A stretch of 45,935 nt of DNA from an uncultured Bacilli bacterium (GCA_934168245.1 CAKPMY010000012.1:1-45935); one strand, 5' to 3'; counted from the first letter of the stretch, positions 7,841 to 17,149 are shown. Made by a program: numbers and translations. The notes: a model not told the origin generated them from the sequence alone.

Positions 7841-9445
7841 CTAGTTATAACCTCTAACTTCTTTGAAGGCTCTAAGTAAATCTGTTTTACCATCAAATAC
7901 TTTACCATTAGTTAAGCGAGCAATTTGATTTAGTTGATGTTCTTCAGCATCACCGAATGTAATACTATATACAGGAATTTCTTTATTTAGATTTTTGTAG
8001 TAAGTTGCTAAGGTATCGTATCTACCAACGTTGATTACTCCGTCTGTCATAGCAATTATTGTTTTGGTATAGTCATCTGTTTCAGCATTTAGTATTTCTA
8101 GACCTTTTTCAATAGCGTCATATAAGGCTGTTGCTCCACCGGTTCTTTCACTGCTTAGACCAGTTATAATATTTTCAGTTTCATGACCATTATCAGTTGT
8201 AAAAATATTAGTTACTTGAGCATTGAAGGTGATAACGGTTATTTTATCAAAATCAGAGAATTGTAACCTATCAGCGGCGGCTTCATTGTAATTTAGAATG
8301 TAGTCCATGGCTGCTCTTAGTTCGCTTATACCATCGCCATACATGCTTCCAGAGTAGTCTAGACAGAAGACAACGTGAGTTGGTTTTCTAAACTTTTCAA
8401 CATAGAGATTAAGGGCTTTAGTAATTACTTTTTTAGATGGAAATCTGGTAACATTTAAGTATTTTGAAGTATCAATTCCCCAGTTTGGATTGAATGTCTT
8501 GGTATCAGTATTTTTATTTACACCACCATACCAAGTCCTCCTACCAACGTCTTTTAACATTGTTTGACCTTTGTCACTTAGTAAATAATTTTGAACTTCT
8601 AGGAAGGCATCTTCCTTTTCAGGAATATTATTTATAAAACCTAAAGTAGAATCATTTACGGCTACTCCGTCAGTTGGATATATTAAGTATAATTCTTCTT
8701 TTTTCTCACTTTTTAGTTCTTTATTAATATTTATGAGTGAAGCCTCATCTGCAATTACGGCTTCGTAGTTATCGTTGTTTAAGAACATTGTCTTTAAGAA
8801 GTCTTCATCACCTGAGACTCTTTCTACTCCAGAAAAGAGATTAACCAGTTTCTGAGTTAAGGTGGCATCATCTAAATGGGCTTCTGTTAAAACTTCGGGA
8901 TTGCCGGCTAAGGAGTTTAGGAAACCGATGTACGCGGTTGCTCCGGTATTTGTTTTTGTTACAGAAGGCATGATGTATTTTAGTTTTTTATCGGATATTA
9001 AATTTAGAATATCTGTCGTTGTAACGTTTCCTGTTTTTAAATTTAGTTCTTCGGCTTTTTTATTCTTTATACCAAAGACAACTGGACTGATACTTATACT
9101 CTTAGAGTCGCTTGCTAAGTAAGGATTATCAAGCATGTATAACCACATAGAGTTAGAAATCCATATTGCATCATAACTTTTAGAGTTGGCATTTAACTCA
9201 TCTACCATTTCTAGATCACCCATGTAGGTAAAGTTTAGGGTTATACCTTTCTTGGCAGCATAGGAATCAAGGTATGACTCTAAGTCTGCATTTTCGTATG
9301 ATGAGAGAATGCTTAAATATTTGGGAGATGTATTAACATCCATTTGTACTTTACTTAATGTTTTTATTAGAAATAATCCTAGTACAATTACTAGCACAAT
9401 AAAAAAGGCCTTTGAATCTTGTTTTTGTTTAGTTTTCTTTTCCAT
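7841..9445 (-). CDS. Solute-binding-like domain fused to a VWA domain, membrane anchored
   Basis: This is the first gene of the operon. An ATG at 9559 is open but has no ribosome site and lies upstream of the promoter. The ATG at 9445 follows GTGAGGA and is preferred (534 residues). Residues about 13-29 form a membrane segment. Then comes a solute-binding-like domain (YDAIWISNSMWLYML, SVTKTNTGATAYIGFLNSL, YLLSDKGQTMLKD) to about residue 310. It ends in a von Willebrand A domain with a complete MIDAS: DYSGS, the threonine of GGATALYDA, and MTDG. VWA domains bind partners through a metal ion. The domain should face outside. It probably binds a ligand or wall component and signals or assembles with the second binding protein downstream. 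Substrate-binding plus VWA fusions are known as an architecture; the role is not. Confidence 0.8.
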   Translation of the reverse strand: MEKKTKQKQDSKAFFIVLVIVLGLFLIKTLSKVQMDVNTSPKYLSILSSYENADLESYLDSYAAKKGITLNFTYMGDLEMVDELNANSKSYDAIWISNSMWLYMLDNPYLASDSKSISISPVVFGIKNKKAEELNLKTGNVTTTDILNLISDKKLKYIMPSVTKTNTGATAYIGFLNSLAGNPEVLTEAHLDDATLTQKLVNLFSGVERVSGDEDFLKTMFLNNDNYEAVIADEASLININKELKSEKKEELYLIYPTDGVAVNDSTLGFINNIPEKEDAFLEVQNYLLSDKGQTMLKDVGRRTWYGGVNKNTDTKTFNPNWGIDTSKYLNVTRFPSKKVITKALNLYVEKFRKPTHVVFCLDYSGSMYGDGISELRAAMDYILNYNEAAADRLQFSDFDKITVITFNAQVTNIFTTDNGHETENIITGLSSERTGGATALYDAIEKGLEILNAETDDYTKTIIAMTDGVINVGRYDTLATYYKNLNKEIPVYSITFGDAEEHQLNQIARLTNGKVFDGKTDLLRAFKEVRGYN

Positions 9446-9474
9446 ATACAAATCCTCACTATCTTTATGAATTG

Positions 9475-9503
9475 AGTATATCATTTTTTCGTGGGAAAGA
9501 CAA
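9475..9503 (-). promoter_or_regulatory. Promoter of the VWA-XpaC-TelA-AAA operon
   Basis: On the minus strand there is TTGTCT, a 17-bp spacer, and TATACT, about 30 bp before the ATG at 9445. It supports that start over the upstream ATG at 9559. Confidence 0.65.
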
Positions 9504-9532
9504 TAATAAATGTCTAGTAGTAAGGGAATAGG

Positions 9533-9567
9533 CAAAGAAAAAACACTTTGATAGTACAAAGTGTTTT
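9533..9567 (-). terminator. Terminator between the 170-residue gene and the VWA operon
   Basis: A 10-bp perfect stem (9541-9550 with 9557-9566, 6-nt loop) is followed by six T on the minus strand. It isolates the operon from upstream transcription. Confidence 0.8.
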
Positions 9568-9630
9568 ATTGAATAATAAACTTAAAGTTGGCTATATTTG
9601 GACATTATTTAAAGTATGCATTTTTTCTTC

Positions 9631-10143
9631 TTATTGAGCAGGTGATTTTTGATAAAACCAGCGATTATTAGAATAAACCTGGGACTTTATTTTTATGATA
9701 TTTATATATTCCTTATCAAATTCATCTGTCATTTCAATTTTTAAATATATAATATCAGCAAACTTCTTTGTTATTTCTGGTGGGAATGATTCATTATAAC
9801 CATATTGTTCTGTAAGTGTAAATGAATATGATTTTAGATACTCTGTCAATGAAAATAGACCATCTGTTTCATTTTTACGAGCATATATTAGTCTTTCTTT
9901 ACCATTGATTTTTGCAATTAAAGATATTTTTGCTCTTTTTAGATTAATGTCTTCTTTTCGGTATCTTAAAGCATTTATATTTAATAAATGCATTTTTTTA
10001 CTGAATGTAGCATTTCCACTCACAAAAAATGATTCATCATAACCTTCAAATATATAAATTTTGAATTGATTATAGTTACTAAGAAAATAAAGTAGTGTTG
10101 TCGATAATAATATAGTTGTAAAAGTAAGTATGATTTTTTTCAT
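9631..10143 (-). CDS. Hypothetical secreted or membrane-anchored protein
   Basis: I do not recognise this 170-residue protein. Residues 1-22 are a signal or membrane segment (IILTFTTILLSTTLLYFL) without a lipobox. The rest is hydrophilic with many Lys, Tyr and Ile, and probably beta-rich (AKISLIAKINGKERLIYARK, IIYLKIEMTD). It should lie outside the membrane. The start has a strong AAAGGAG site. Terminators on both sides make it a single-gene unit. Confidence 0.55.
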   Translation of the reverse strand: MKKIILTFTTILLSTTLLYFLSNYNQFKIYIFEGYDESFFVSGNATFSKKMHLLNINALRYRKEDINLKRAKISLIAKINGKERLIYARKNETDGLFSLTEYLKSYSFTLTEQYGYNESFPPEITKKFADIIYLKIEMTDEFDKEYINIIKIKSQVYSNNRWFYQKSPAQ

Positions 10144-10182
10144 TTTGAATCTCTCCTTTCAGTTTAAGCATAAACTAAAGTT

Positions 10183-10212
10183 AAAAAAATAGCGAGTAAC
10201 TGTTGGTTACTC
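10183..10212 (-). terminator. Terminator after the 146-residue gene
   Basis: A 7-bp stem, GAGTAAC with GTTACTC (10194-10200 and 10206-10212), is followed on the minus strand by a T-rich tract (complement of 10183-10189). Confidence 0.7.
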
Positions 10213-10233
10213 TCTTATTCTTTCTTTGATAAA

Positions 10234-10674
10234 TTACAAGTATTTATTTATGTTTTCAAAAAATGCATTATATATTTCTTGTTCTTGACTAGATGCTTTT
10301 TGAATATTCTTTTCATCTATTATAATACTAGTTATTTCCTTATTATCTTGTTCTTCAATATAGTATATATTGGGACTTTTACTGATATAATATGTCCATA
10401 TTTTTTTGTTATTAGAATTATTTATTTCTAGAACTATTTCGTTCATAAAATGTGAAATCATAATTTCTTCTTTATCCATTTTTCTAGTAATAGTATAAGT
10501 GTCATTTTCTGGTGTTGTATTTTCTTTTATTTTAGAAATTATTTTTTCTATTTTTTCGGGTTTGGTGAAATTATTATTTTCTTTTTTATTGGTTCCTATT
10601 GGAGTGGAGGCATTATAAATGATTAAATTATTAGAAAAATCTTTTATGACATTTAATTTTATAGTTTCTAGCAT
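10234..10674 (-). CDS. Hypothetical protein with doubtful start, possibly 5'-truncated
   Basis: I do not recognise this 146-residue protein. It is rich in Asn, Ile and Lys (SPNIYYIEEQDNKEITSIIID). The ATG at 10674 lacks a ribosome site. The frame stays open upstream for 18 codons and there encodes a hydrophobic run (DILYITLVISFL) that looks like part of a signal or membrane segment. However, no ATG, GTG or TTG in frame precedes that run before a TAA. Either a rare start codon is used or the gene has lost its true 5' end. Terminators lie on both sides. Confidence 0.4.
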   Translation of the reverse strand: MLETIKLNVIKDFSNNLIIYNASTPIGTNKKENNNFTKPEKIEKIISKIKENTTPENDTYTITRKMDKEEIMISHFMNEIVLEINNSNNKKIWTYYISKSPNIYYIEEQDNKEITSIIIDEKNIQKASSQEQEIYNAFFENINKYL

Positions 10675-10756
10675 AGTTCTATGATTTAGAAAACTTATTA
10701 CTAATGTGATATATAGGATATCAATCCTTTATTACAGAAGGCAATTTACTGGACAA

Positions 10757-10793
10757 TAAAAAAAATACGTACTTTCTTATGAGAGTACGTATT
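10757..10793 (-). terminator. Terminator after the CnaB-repeat adhesin gene
   Basis: A 10-bp perfect stem, AATACGTACT with AGTACGTATT (10764-10773 and 10784-10793), is followed by eight T on the minus strand. It begins 6 bases past the stop codon. Confidence 0.85.
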
Positions 10794-10798
10794 TCATA

Positions 10799-13700
10799 TT
10801 AATTTTCTTTTCTTTTGAAAACATAAGTTATACTTAATGCTCCTAGAATTAGTACTAACATTTCACGATATAAATTGTTAGTATTTGAAGATGTTCCAGT
10901 ATTTGGTGGAGTTATTTCTCCTTTTGATTTATAAGAATTTGTAATTGTATAACCATCATAACTTGTTACATAATCTTCTAATTCTACTTCTTCAATAGTA
11001 TAAATTATTTCTTCTCCATTTAAGTATTTTTGTAAACCATCTAAGGTATATGTCCAATTATTTTCTGCTGTTATTTCAACTGTTTCAAATAATTCACCAT
11101 TAGCATAGATATTTACAGTGATTGAATCTGGACGAGAATTTTCATTTTCTATATCATCCCATACTTTTTTAATTGTAATATCTGTTGTTTCTAGTTCATG
11201 GGTATTTCTAATAACGATTGTTATATTGTTATCAGTTTCTTTAATAGGATCAGTTACTGTAGGAGTGTATCCTTCTACGGCATCTTCTACTATTTCATAA
11301 ATAATTTCTTGTCCATTTTTATATTTTGGTAAGTTTTTAAATGTTGCTTGCCAATTAGTTTCTTCTGAAAGAATTGCTGTTAGAATTTCTTCACCGTTGG
11401 CTTTGATTCTTACAGTAATTGAGTCTGGACGAATTCCATCATTATTTTCTTCATCGTACCATTCTTTTTGAATATTGAATGTTACCGTTTCTGGAGTATG
11501 TGTATTAGTTATAGTAAAGTCTTTTATTTCACTTGTATAACCATCTACATCTACTTCTTCTACTGTGTAAATAATTCTTTGACCATTTTCATAAACTGGT
11601 AAGTTTGCAAATCTGAATTTCCAGTTACCTTCAGCATCTTCTTTAACTATAGTCTCAGTTACTTTTGTTGTTACTCCGGCTACAGTTTTATTTAAAATTA
11701 CAGTGATTTCTTCTGGCCTTTTTCCGTCTTGATTATCAGCATCGTTCCATACTTTTTTACCTGTAATATCGATTGTTGATGGAGCATGAGTATTGGTAAT
11801 ATCAAGACCATTGTACTCAATATTATACCCTTTTACATTATCTTCAACTACAGTATAAGTAATTTCTTGGCCTTCATAATATTTATCTACTTTTCCAAAA
11901 TTATATTTCCAGTTAGTAGCAGCAGTTACTTCTATTTTTTCAGAAGTATAAACTGTTTTGTCCCCTACTTTTCCAATTAAAGTTACTTTAATTGATTCTG
12001 GACGGATTCCATCTTGATTATTAGCATCATTCCATGTCTTTTCACCGGATAATTCTAGTTGTTCATTTTCATGAGTGTTAATAATTGTTAATGGATTTCT
12101 TTCATCATATGAAGTCTCATAATCTTTTACAGGTACTTCTTCTACTGTGTAGATAATTTCTTGACCATTTTCAAATTTTGGTAAATCTTTAAATTCATAA
12201 GTCCAATTATTTGCTGTTGTAGCACTAGCATTAGTTACGGTAGTAGTTCTAATAACTTGTCCATTGGCAAGTAATTTTATAGTTATACTTTCTGGTCTTG
12301 TATTATCATTGTTATTGTTATCTAACCATACTTTTTCACCAGATATATTAATTGTTACTGGTGTATGAGTATTAGTAATTGTATAACCTTCTTTTACTGA
12401 ACCAGTTATTTCTACTTTATAGCCAGTTAATGTTGTTTTTTCTTCAATTGTATATTCTATTACTTTACCATTTTCATATTTTTGTAAATTAGTAAAAGTA
12501 TATGTCCAGTTATTAGTATCTGATAAAGTGATACTGTCTACTTCTTCTCCGTTGGCAAGTAGAGCTACTGTAATTTCTTTACGTAGACCATCTTGGTTAT
12601 TGGCATCATCCCATACCTTTCTTACTGATACTTCTACTGATGTATCAATTTCATGGGTATTTGTGATTGTTGTTCCAGTTATTACTGTTGTGTAGCCTGG
12701 AACATTTAATTCTTTAACAGTATAGTCTATTAAATAATCTGCTTCATTTTCATGTACTTCTTCATAAACATATAAATTAGTAAATTCATAAGTCCAATTA
12801 GTAGAAGCACTAACTTCTTGAGAGGCTATTTCTTGATTATTTGCTAGTAATTTTACTGTTATGGTAGTTGGACGAAGACCATCATTATTGTTGGCATCTT
12901 CCCAAACTTTTACACCGGATAGTGATGTTTTTTGACGAGAGTTTATTAGTAGTGTTACTTTTGCATCATTACTGTAAACAAACTCTGTTTCATGATGAGT
13001 GTTGATTGTACTTTTTATATGATAAGTAAATTCAACTTCACCTGATGCTTCATTTGTAGCATCAAAAGTAAATGTTCCATCTTCATTAACTGTTAGAGTA
13101 CCTTGTAAAACTCCATTTTTTGTAATTTGATATTTATTAGTTTCACCTGATACTTTTACAACTGTTGATGTTTCATTTATAATGATTTCATCTTTTACTT
13201 CTACTGTGTCATTTGCTTTTGTTTTATCGGTTTTTATTTCTTTGTTTAAATCATTATTTAAAATACTTGTACCAGTAATTGATGATGAGGCATAGCCTAT
13301 GTAGCTTGGATTTTCACTATAGTGATCATCTTTTGCGATTGCTGGTATTTCAACCGTTGGTTGTTCAAAAGTTATTTCTTGAGAAGTTTCATCATAATAA
13401 GGATTATCTTCAGCAACTGTTGTTGTTAGAGTTGCACTTTGGTTAGTATAAATACTACCATGATAGTCATCTTTAGCTTTTACTTCATATGTTATTTCGT
13501 TTATATTATTGGCTTCGATATTACCAATATTCCAAATTAAGGTAGTTGTGCCATCTGTATTTTCTACAACTTCTACGCCTTGTTCTATTAAAGAGGCTTT
13601 TGAAGAGGCAGTTAAAGTGAACTCTTTTGGAATTATATCTGTTACAACACTATTTTTTCCAATTATGTTCATTAATTGCTCTGATAAGTCTTCAAACATT

Positions 13701-14599
13701 TTCTTTAAATCTTCACCAGATAAGGCATTGTAGTTTTTATATAATGGATCTTTATTTTCTGGATTTATTTTTGCTAATTTTTCTGTTGCACCTGTTGCGT
13801 TTCCAAAAACAATTGTGTAGACATCAGATGTTTTATGAGTTGTTTTTAAGTTATCTAATTCAGTTTTTGCAGCATCTGAAGGTCTTTGTCTATCACAAAC
13901 TTTTCCCCAGCCCTGTCCACTACAATTATAATCAACTACAGCATCAGTTTCTCCATTTCCATATCTAGTCCCATTATAGTTAAAGAAAGTTGGAACTCCA
14001 TCTGTTAGAATGATAACTATTTGTTTAGCATCTTTTCTTTTTCCATTATTTAGTACTGTGTTTGCTCTGGCAATAGCAGCCTGTAAATTGGTACCACCTT
14101 CTTGCTCATTTCTTGGAATGTTTAATTTGTCATCAATAAATCTAGTAACAGTACTTTTTGTAGAAGTCATTTCTTGAACATCCATTACTTGAGTACCAAA
14201 TTCAACGATACCAATTTTTACAGTACCTTTGTCATCCATCAAAGTATTAGCAAAGTCTTTGGCTGCTTGTTTAGCATCTTGCATTCTAGTGGTTGGACTA
14301 AAACGACCAGATCTTGTTGCCATACTATTTGAACTATCAAATATTAACACAATGTCAAGTTTGCCATTTGTTACTACTGATGTATTGTATGGATTTGCTT
14401 TTACTGATAGATTTACTTTAGCATATCTACCTTTTTCTAAGTTGTCAGTACTTGTTTCATCATAGATTTTTGTTGCTGTTTTGGATACAATAATTTTTCC
14501 TGCTTCATCTTGAGCATTTCCAACTATTGTTAGGCCAAATATTCCAGCAATTACAAAAAGCCATGTGAAAAGTTTTTTCAATTTAGAATTTTTAACCAT
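10799..14599 (-). CDS. LPxTG-like surface adhesin: VWA domain plus seven CnaB repeats
   Basis: This 1266-residue secreted protein begins with a signal peptide (residues 1-29). A von Willebrand A domain follows with MIDAS residues DSSNS at 88-92, T171 in GGTNL, and D201 in LTDG. It has two cysteines (CSG, VCD) near 227-236 that could form a disulphide. A linking beta domain spans about 410-556. Seven CnaB-type repeats of about 85-100 residues run from about 559 to 1225, each starting with a KVW.D.(N/D)NQDG.RP pattern and ending TNTH. These fold as pilin-like domains with internal isopeptide bonds. The C-terminus has PPNTG, a hydrophobic helix and KRKEN, a sorting signal. The layout matches tip or stalk adhesins. 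The ribosome site is AGGAGG. It stands alone with its own promoter, and no intact sortase is in the window. Confidence 0.85.
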   Translation of the reverse strand: MVKNSKLKKLFTWLFVIAGIFGLTIVGNAQDEAGKIIVSKTATKIYDETSTDNLEKGRYAKVNLSVKANPYNTSVVTNGKLDIVLIFDSSNSMATRSGRFSPTTRMQDAKQAAKDFANTLMDDKGTVKIGIVEFGTQVMDVQEMTSTKSTVTRFIDDKLNIPRNEQEGGTNLQAAIARANTVLNNGKRKDAKQIVIILTDGVPTFFNYNGTRYGNGETDAVVDYNCSGQGWGKVCDRQRPSDAAKTELDNLKTTHKTSDVYTIVFGNATGATEKLAKINPENKDPLYKNYNALSGEDLKKMFEDLSEQLMNIIGKNSVVTDIIPKEFTLTASSKASLIEQGVEVVENTDGTTTLIWNIGNIEANNINEITYEVKAKDDYHGSIYTNQSATLTTTVAEDNPYYDETSQEITFEQPTVEIPAIAKDDHYSENPSYIGYASSSITGTSILNNDLNKEIKTDKTKANDTVEVKDEIIINETSTVVKVSGETNKYQITKNGVLQGTLTVNEDGTFTFDATNEASGEVEFTYHIKSTINTHHETEFVYSNDAKVTLLINSRQKTSLSGVKVWEDANNNDGLRPTTITVKLLANNQEIASQEVSASTNWTYEFTNLYVYEEVHENEADYLIDYTVKELNVPGYTTVITGTTITNTHEIDTSVEVSVRKVWDDANNQDGLRKEITVALLANGEEVDSITLSDTNNWTYTFTNLQKYENGKVIEYTIEEKTTLTGYKVEITGSVKEGYTITNTHTPVTINISGEKVWLDNNNNDNTRPESITIKLLANGQVIRTTTVTNASATTANNWTYEFKDLPKFENGQEIIYTVEEVPVKDYETSYDERNPLTIINTHENEQLELSGEKTWNDANNQDGIRPESIKVTLIGKVGDKTVYTSEKIEVTAATNWKYNFGKVDKYYEGQEITYTVVEDNVKGYNIEYNGLDITNTHAPSTIDITGKKVWNDADNQDGKRPEEITVILNKTVAGVTTKVTETIVKEDAEGNWKFRFANLPVYENGQRIIYTVEEVDVDGYTSEIKDFTITNTHTPETVTFNIQKEWYDEENNDGIRPDSITVRIKANGEEILTAILSEETNWQATFKNLPKYKNGQEIIYEIVEDAVEGYTPTVTDPIKETDNNITIVIRNTHELETTDITIKKVWDDIENENSRPDSITVNIYANGELFETVEITAENNWTYTLDGLQKYLNGEEIIYTIEEVELEDYVTSYDGYTITNSYKSKGEITPPNTGTSSNTNNLYREMLVLILGALSITYVFKRKEN

Positions 14600-14625
14600 T
14601 TGTATTCCTCCTATATTATTTTTTC

Positions 14626-14643
14626 CAGGACTTAGTCCTTGGA
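14626..14643. promoter_or_regulatory. Small hairpin in the adhesin leader
   Basis: AGGACTAAGTCCT with flanking CC/GG forms a short palindrome between the promoter and the ribosome site of the CnaB adhesin. It could stabilise the mRNA or bind a regulator. No T run follows. Confidence 0.35.
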
Positions 14644-14654
14644 GTTAGCACACT

Positions 14655-14683
14655 ATATTAACCGTTTTTGAGACTTTTGTCAA
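14655..14683 (-). promoter_or_regulatory. Promoter of the CnaB adhesin
   Basis: On the minus strand there is a perfect TTGACA, a 17-bp spacer and TAATAT, about 55 bp before the ATG at 14599. The rest of the 330-bp gap (14600-14932) holds the leader hairpin and the terminator at 14794-14827; I see no gene in it. Confidence 0.75.
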
Positions 14684-14793
14684 ACAAATTTTTGATTTTC
14701 AGGGTAAAAATAGTGGCAATTTTAACTTTTCATAGTGAAACTCTTGTTAAAAATAACTTTTCTAATAATATTATGTTTGGAATTTATAAAATT

Positions 14794-14827
14794 AAAAAAA
14801 GAAACAGTCGTTTTATTTCGACTGTTT
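14794..14827 (-). terminator. Terminator after the lipid kinase gene
   Basis: A 9-bp stem, AAACAGTCG with CGACTGTTT (14802-14810 and 14819-14827), is followed on the minus strand by TTCTTTTTTT. It lies about 105 bp past the kinase stop codon. Confidence 0.7.
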
Positions 14828-14932
14828 TCTTACTGCTTTTTGAATGTTTAGTTGATTATTTTGGAAATGCTTTTACCTATTTGGTTGCTACAACTAGAAA
14901 GTATTTGATTGGTTAGTTGGACAAAAGTATTT

Positions 14933-15802
14933 TTATCTTAGAAACTTTTTTAGCAATTCTTTATTGTTATAGATGATTATGGCATTAGGTATTATTTTGA
15001 CGTTGAATTTTTTAGCGATTATTGTTTCTCCATCTATATTACAAACTAATTCTTTATCACATTTAAAATTAACTTTAGTAGCATGACTTTTATGGACTTT
15101 ATTATGTCTTTCGTGAATACCTTGTTTTAACATATTTATTAATGATAGAAGACTTGGCTTATTAACTTTTTCGACATAGTAGACATCAAAATAACCGTCT
15201 GTTAATTTAGCACTGGGAGCAATTTTATAACCTCCACCATATACTTGACCATTACAAATTGTTAAAATGGTACACTTACCTTTACGTTGTTCTTGTTCAT
15301 CGATTGATAATTCTATATCTTTATATTTATATTTAAAGAAAGTGTATATTAAACTAGCATTGTATATTTGATTGGTTGGTACTTTTCTTTTTTTCATTAG
15401 AGATACATTATTGGCTACTTCAGCATCTATTCCGATACTTATAATATTAATAAAATAACGATCATTTACTTTACCAATATCAATTACTGGGTACTCTTCA
15501 TCTATTTTAGAAAGTGTTTTATAAAAATCATTTCCAGAGCCAGACGGGATTACACCAAGTAAATTTTTTGTACCTACTATGCCATTTAATACTTCATTTA
15601 GAGTGCCATCGCCACCAACACTATAAATTATATTTTTAGTAAAGCGATATTTTCTTGCTATCTTGGTTGCTTCTTGTGGATATTCTGTGTAGTGTATTTC
15701 ATAGTCTAAGTGTTCTTCTTCACAGACTTTTTTTATTCTATCTACTGTTTTTAGAGTTTTCCCTTTTCCGGAGATTGGGTTAACTATAAAGATATGTTTC
15801 AT
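14933..15802 (-). CDS. dagK: Diacylglycerol/lipid kinase (DagK/YegS family)
   Basis: This 289-residue cytoplasmic enzyme probably phosphorylates diacylglycerol to phosphatidic acid, recycling lipid released by lipoteichoic acid synthesis. The family signature is complete: FIVNPISGKGKT at residues 4-15, the GGDGTLNEVLNG nucleotide loop at about 64-75, and the IPSGSGNDF segment near 86-94. The C-terminal beta domain carries CNGQVYGGGYKIAPSAKLTD and CNIDGE. Length is normal for the family (about 290-310). The start has GGTGATC just upstream. Specificity for diacylglycerol rather than another lipid is inferred from the family. Confidence 0.88.
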   Translation of the reverse strand: MKHIFIVNPISGKGKTLKTVDRIKKVCEEEHLDYEIHYTEYPQEATKIARKYRFTKNIIYSVGGDGTLNEVLNGIVGTKNLLGVIPSGSGNDFYKTLSKIDEEYPVIDIGKVNDRYFINIISIGIDAEVANNVSLMKKRKVPTNQIYNASLIYTFFKYKYKDIELSIDEQEQRKGKCTILTICNGQVYGGGYKIAPSAKLTDGYFDVYYVEKVNKPSLLSLINMLKQGIHERHNKVHKSHATKVNFKCDKELVCNIDGETIIAKKFNVKIIPNAIIIYNNKELLKKFLR

Positions 15803-15859
15803 ATGATCACCAAACTTAATTATTTCTATATTAGTATAACATTTTATTTTTTGATAGTA

Positions 15860-15888
15860 AATTTAAAAGTACGCAGCGAGCGTACTTT
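15860..15888 (-). terminator. Terminator after ackA
   Basis: A 9-bp perfect stem, AAAGTACGC with GCGTACTTT (15866-15874 and 15880-15888), is followed on the minus strand by TTTTAAAT. It lies about 28 bp past the ackA stop. Confidence 0.75.
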
Positions 15889-15916
15889 CTTGAGTATGTT
15901 TTAGATAGAATGTATT

Positions 15917-17125
15917 TTACTTTGATACTGTTTCGTATGTATCTCTTATAATCATTAATTCTTCGTCTGTTGGAATTACATATACTGGAATGCTTGAATC
16001 TTCTTTAGTAATGATTCCTTCTCTTTCAGATCTGAATTTAGCAATATTATCATTTGCTTTTTCATCGAAAACAATATTCATTGGCTTTTCAATTTTTCTC
16101 ATTACTCCGGCTCTTAAGTCGATGTCATTTTCTCCGGCACCAGCAGTAAATACGATAGCATCTACATCAGCATTTAATTCAAAATAGAATTGAGCAATAT
16201 ATTTAACAATTGAATCTTCAACCATTTCTAGGGCTAATTTTGCTTTTTCATCACCTTGTTCTGCTAATTCTTCAACATCACGGAAGTCGTTTTTACCACA
16301 GATTCCAAGTAAACCTGATTTTTTGCTTAAGTCTTGCATTACTTCTTCAATGCTTCTTCCTGATTCTTTTGATATATATTCTGGAATTGAAACATCAATT
16401 GAACCACAACGAGTACCCATTATTAGACCTTCGATTGCTGACATACCTAGAGAAGTATTTAAACTCTTACCATCTTTTACAGCAGCAACTGAAGCACCTG
16501 AACCGATATGACAAATAATTAAGTTAACATCTTTTTTACCTAATCTTTTTTGCATTTCTTGAGTTATATATTGGTGACTACTTCCGTGGAAACCATATCT
16601 TCTAACTCCATATTTTTCATACCATTCATAAGGTACAGCGTACATATAATTAGCCTTTGGTAATGTTTGATGGAATGAAGTATCAAATACAGCAACTTGT
16701 GGGACATTTGCTAATTCTTGTTCCATGGCTTTGATACCAGCAATTTGTCCTGGATGATGTAATGGGACTAATTTTGTTAATTCTTCAATATGTTTAATAA
16801 CTTCATCATCTATTAAAACTGATGATGGATAATATTCTCCACCATGAGCAATACGATGACCTACACCTTTAATTTCAGCAGAACTTTCAATTATTTTATT
16901 ATCGATTAATTCTTTCATCATTGTTTCTACTGCTTCTAAGTGATTTTTTAAAGGTGCTTCATGTTTAATCTTTTCTCCATTTATTTTTAAAGTCCAGAAA
17001 CAGTCTGGAGCACCAATTTTTTCAATATAACCATTTATTAGTTCTTTTTCTTCTGGCATTGAATATAATGCGAATTTTAATGATGAACTACCACCATTAA
17101 TTACTAAATATTTTTCATTTGTCAT
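15917..17125 (-). CDS. ackA: Acetate kinase
   Basis: This 402-residue cytoplasmic enzyme converts acetyl phosphate and ADP to acetate and ATP, the substrate-level step of acetate fermentation. Signatures are clear: NGGSSSLKFALY near the start, GHRIAHGGE, HHPGQIAGI, VAVFDTSFHQTLP, YGFHGSSHQYI (active-site histidine), GSGASVAAVKDG and the TRCGSIDVSIP loop. Length equals the family norm (about 400). The start has an AGGAGG site. A strong promoter lies upstream and a terminator downstream, so it is monocistronic. No phosphotransacetylase gene is next to it. Confidence 0.97.
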   Translation of the reverse strand: MTNEKYLVINGGSSSLKFALYSMPEEKELINGYIEKIGAPDCFWTLKINGEKIKHEAPLKNHLEAVETMMKELIDNKIIESSAEIKGVGHRIAHGGEYYPSSVLIDDEVIKHIEELTKLVPLHHPGQIAGIKAMEQELANVPQVAVFDTSFHQTLPKANYMYAVPYEWYEKYGVRRYGFHGSSHQYITQEMQKRLGKKDVNLIICHIGSGASVAAVKDGKSLNTSLGMSAIEGLIMGTRCGSIDVSIPEYISKESGRSIEEVMQDLSKKSGLLGICGKNDFRDVEELAEQGDEKAKLALEMVEDSIVKYIAQFYFELNADVDAIVFTAGAGENDIDLRAGVMRKIEKPMNIVFDEKANDNIAKFRSEREGIITKEDSSIPVYVIPTDEELMIIRDTYETVSK

Positions 17126-17149
17126 GTTTTTCCTCCTAAACCTGTATTT

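Noticed and set aside
9446..9559. N-terminal extension of the VWA protein from an ATG at 9559
   Set aside because: It crosses the promoter, has no ribosome site and its extra residues do not look like a leader. The ATG at 9445 has a good site.
14669..14916. Plus-strand 82-residue open frame
   Set aside because: It starts in the adhesin promoter and reads through a terminator hairpin; it has no ribosome site.
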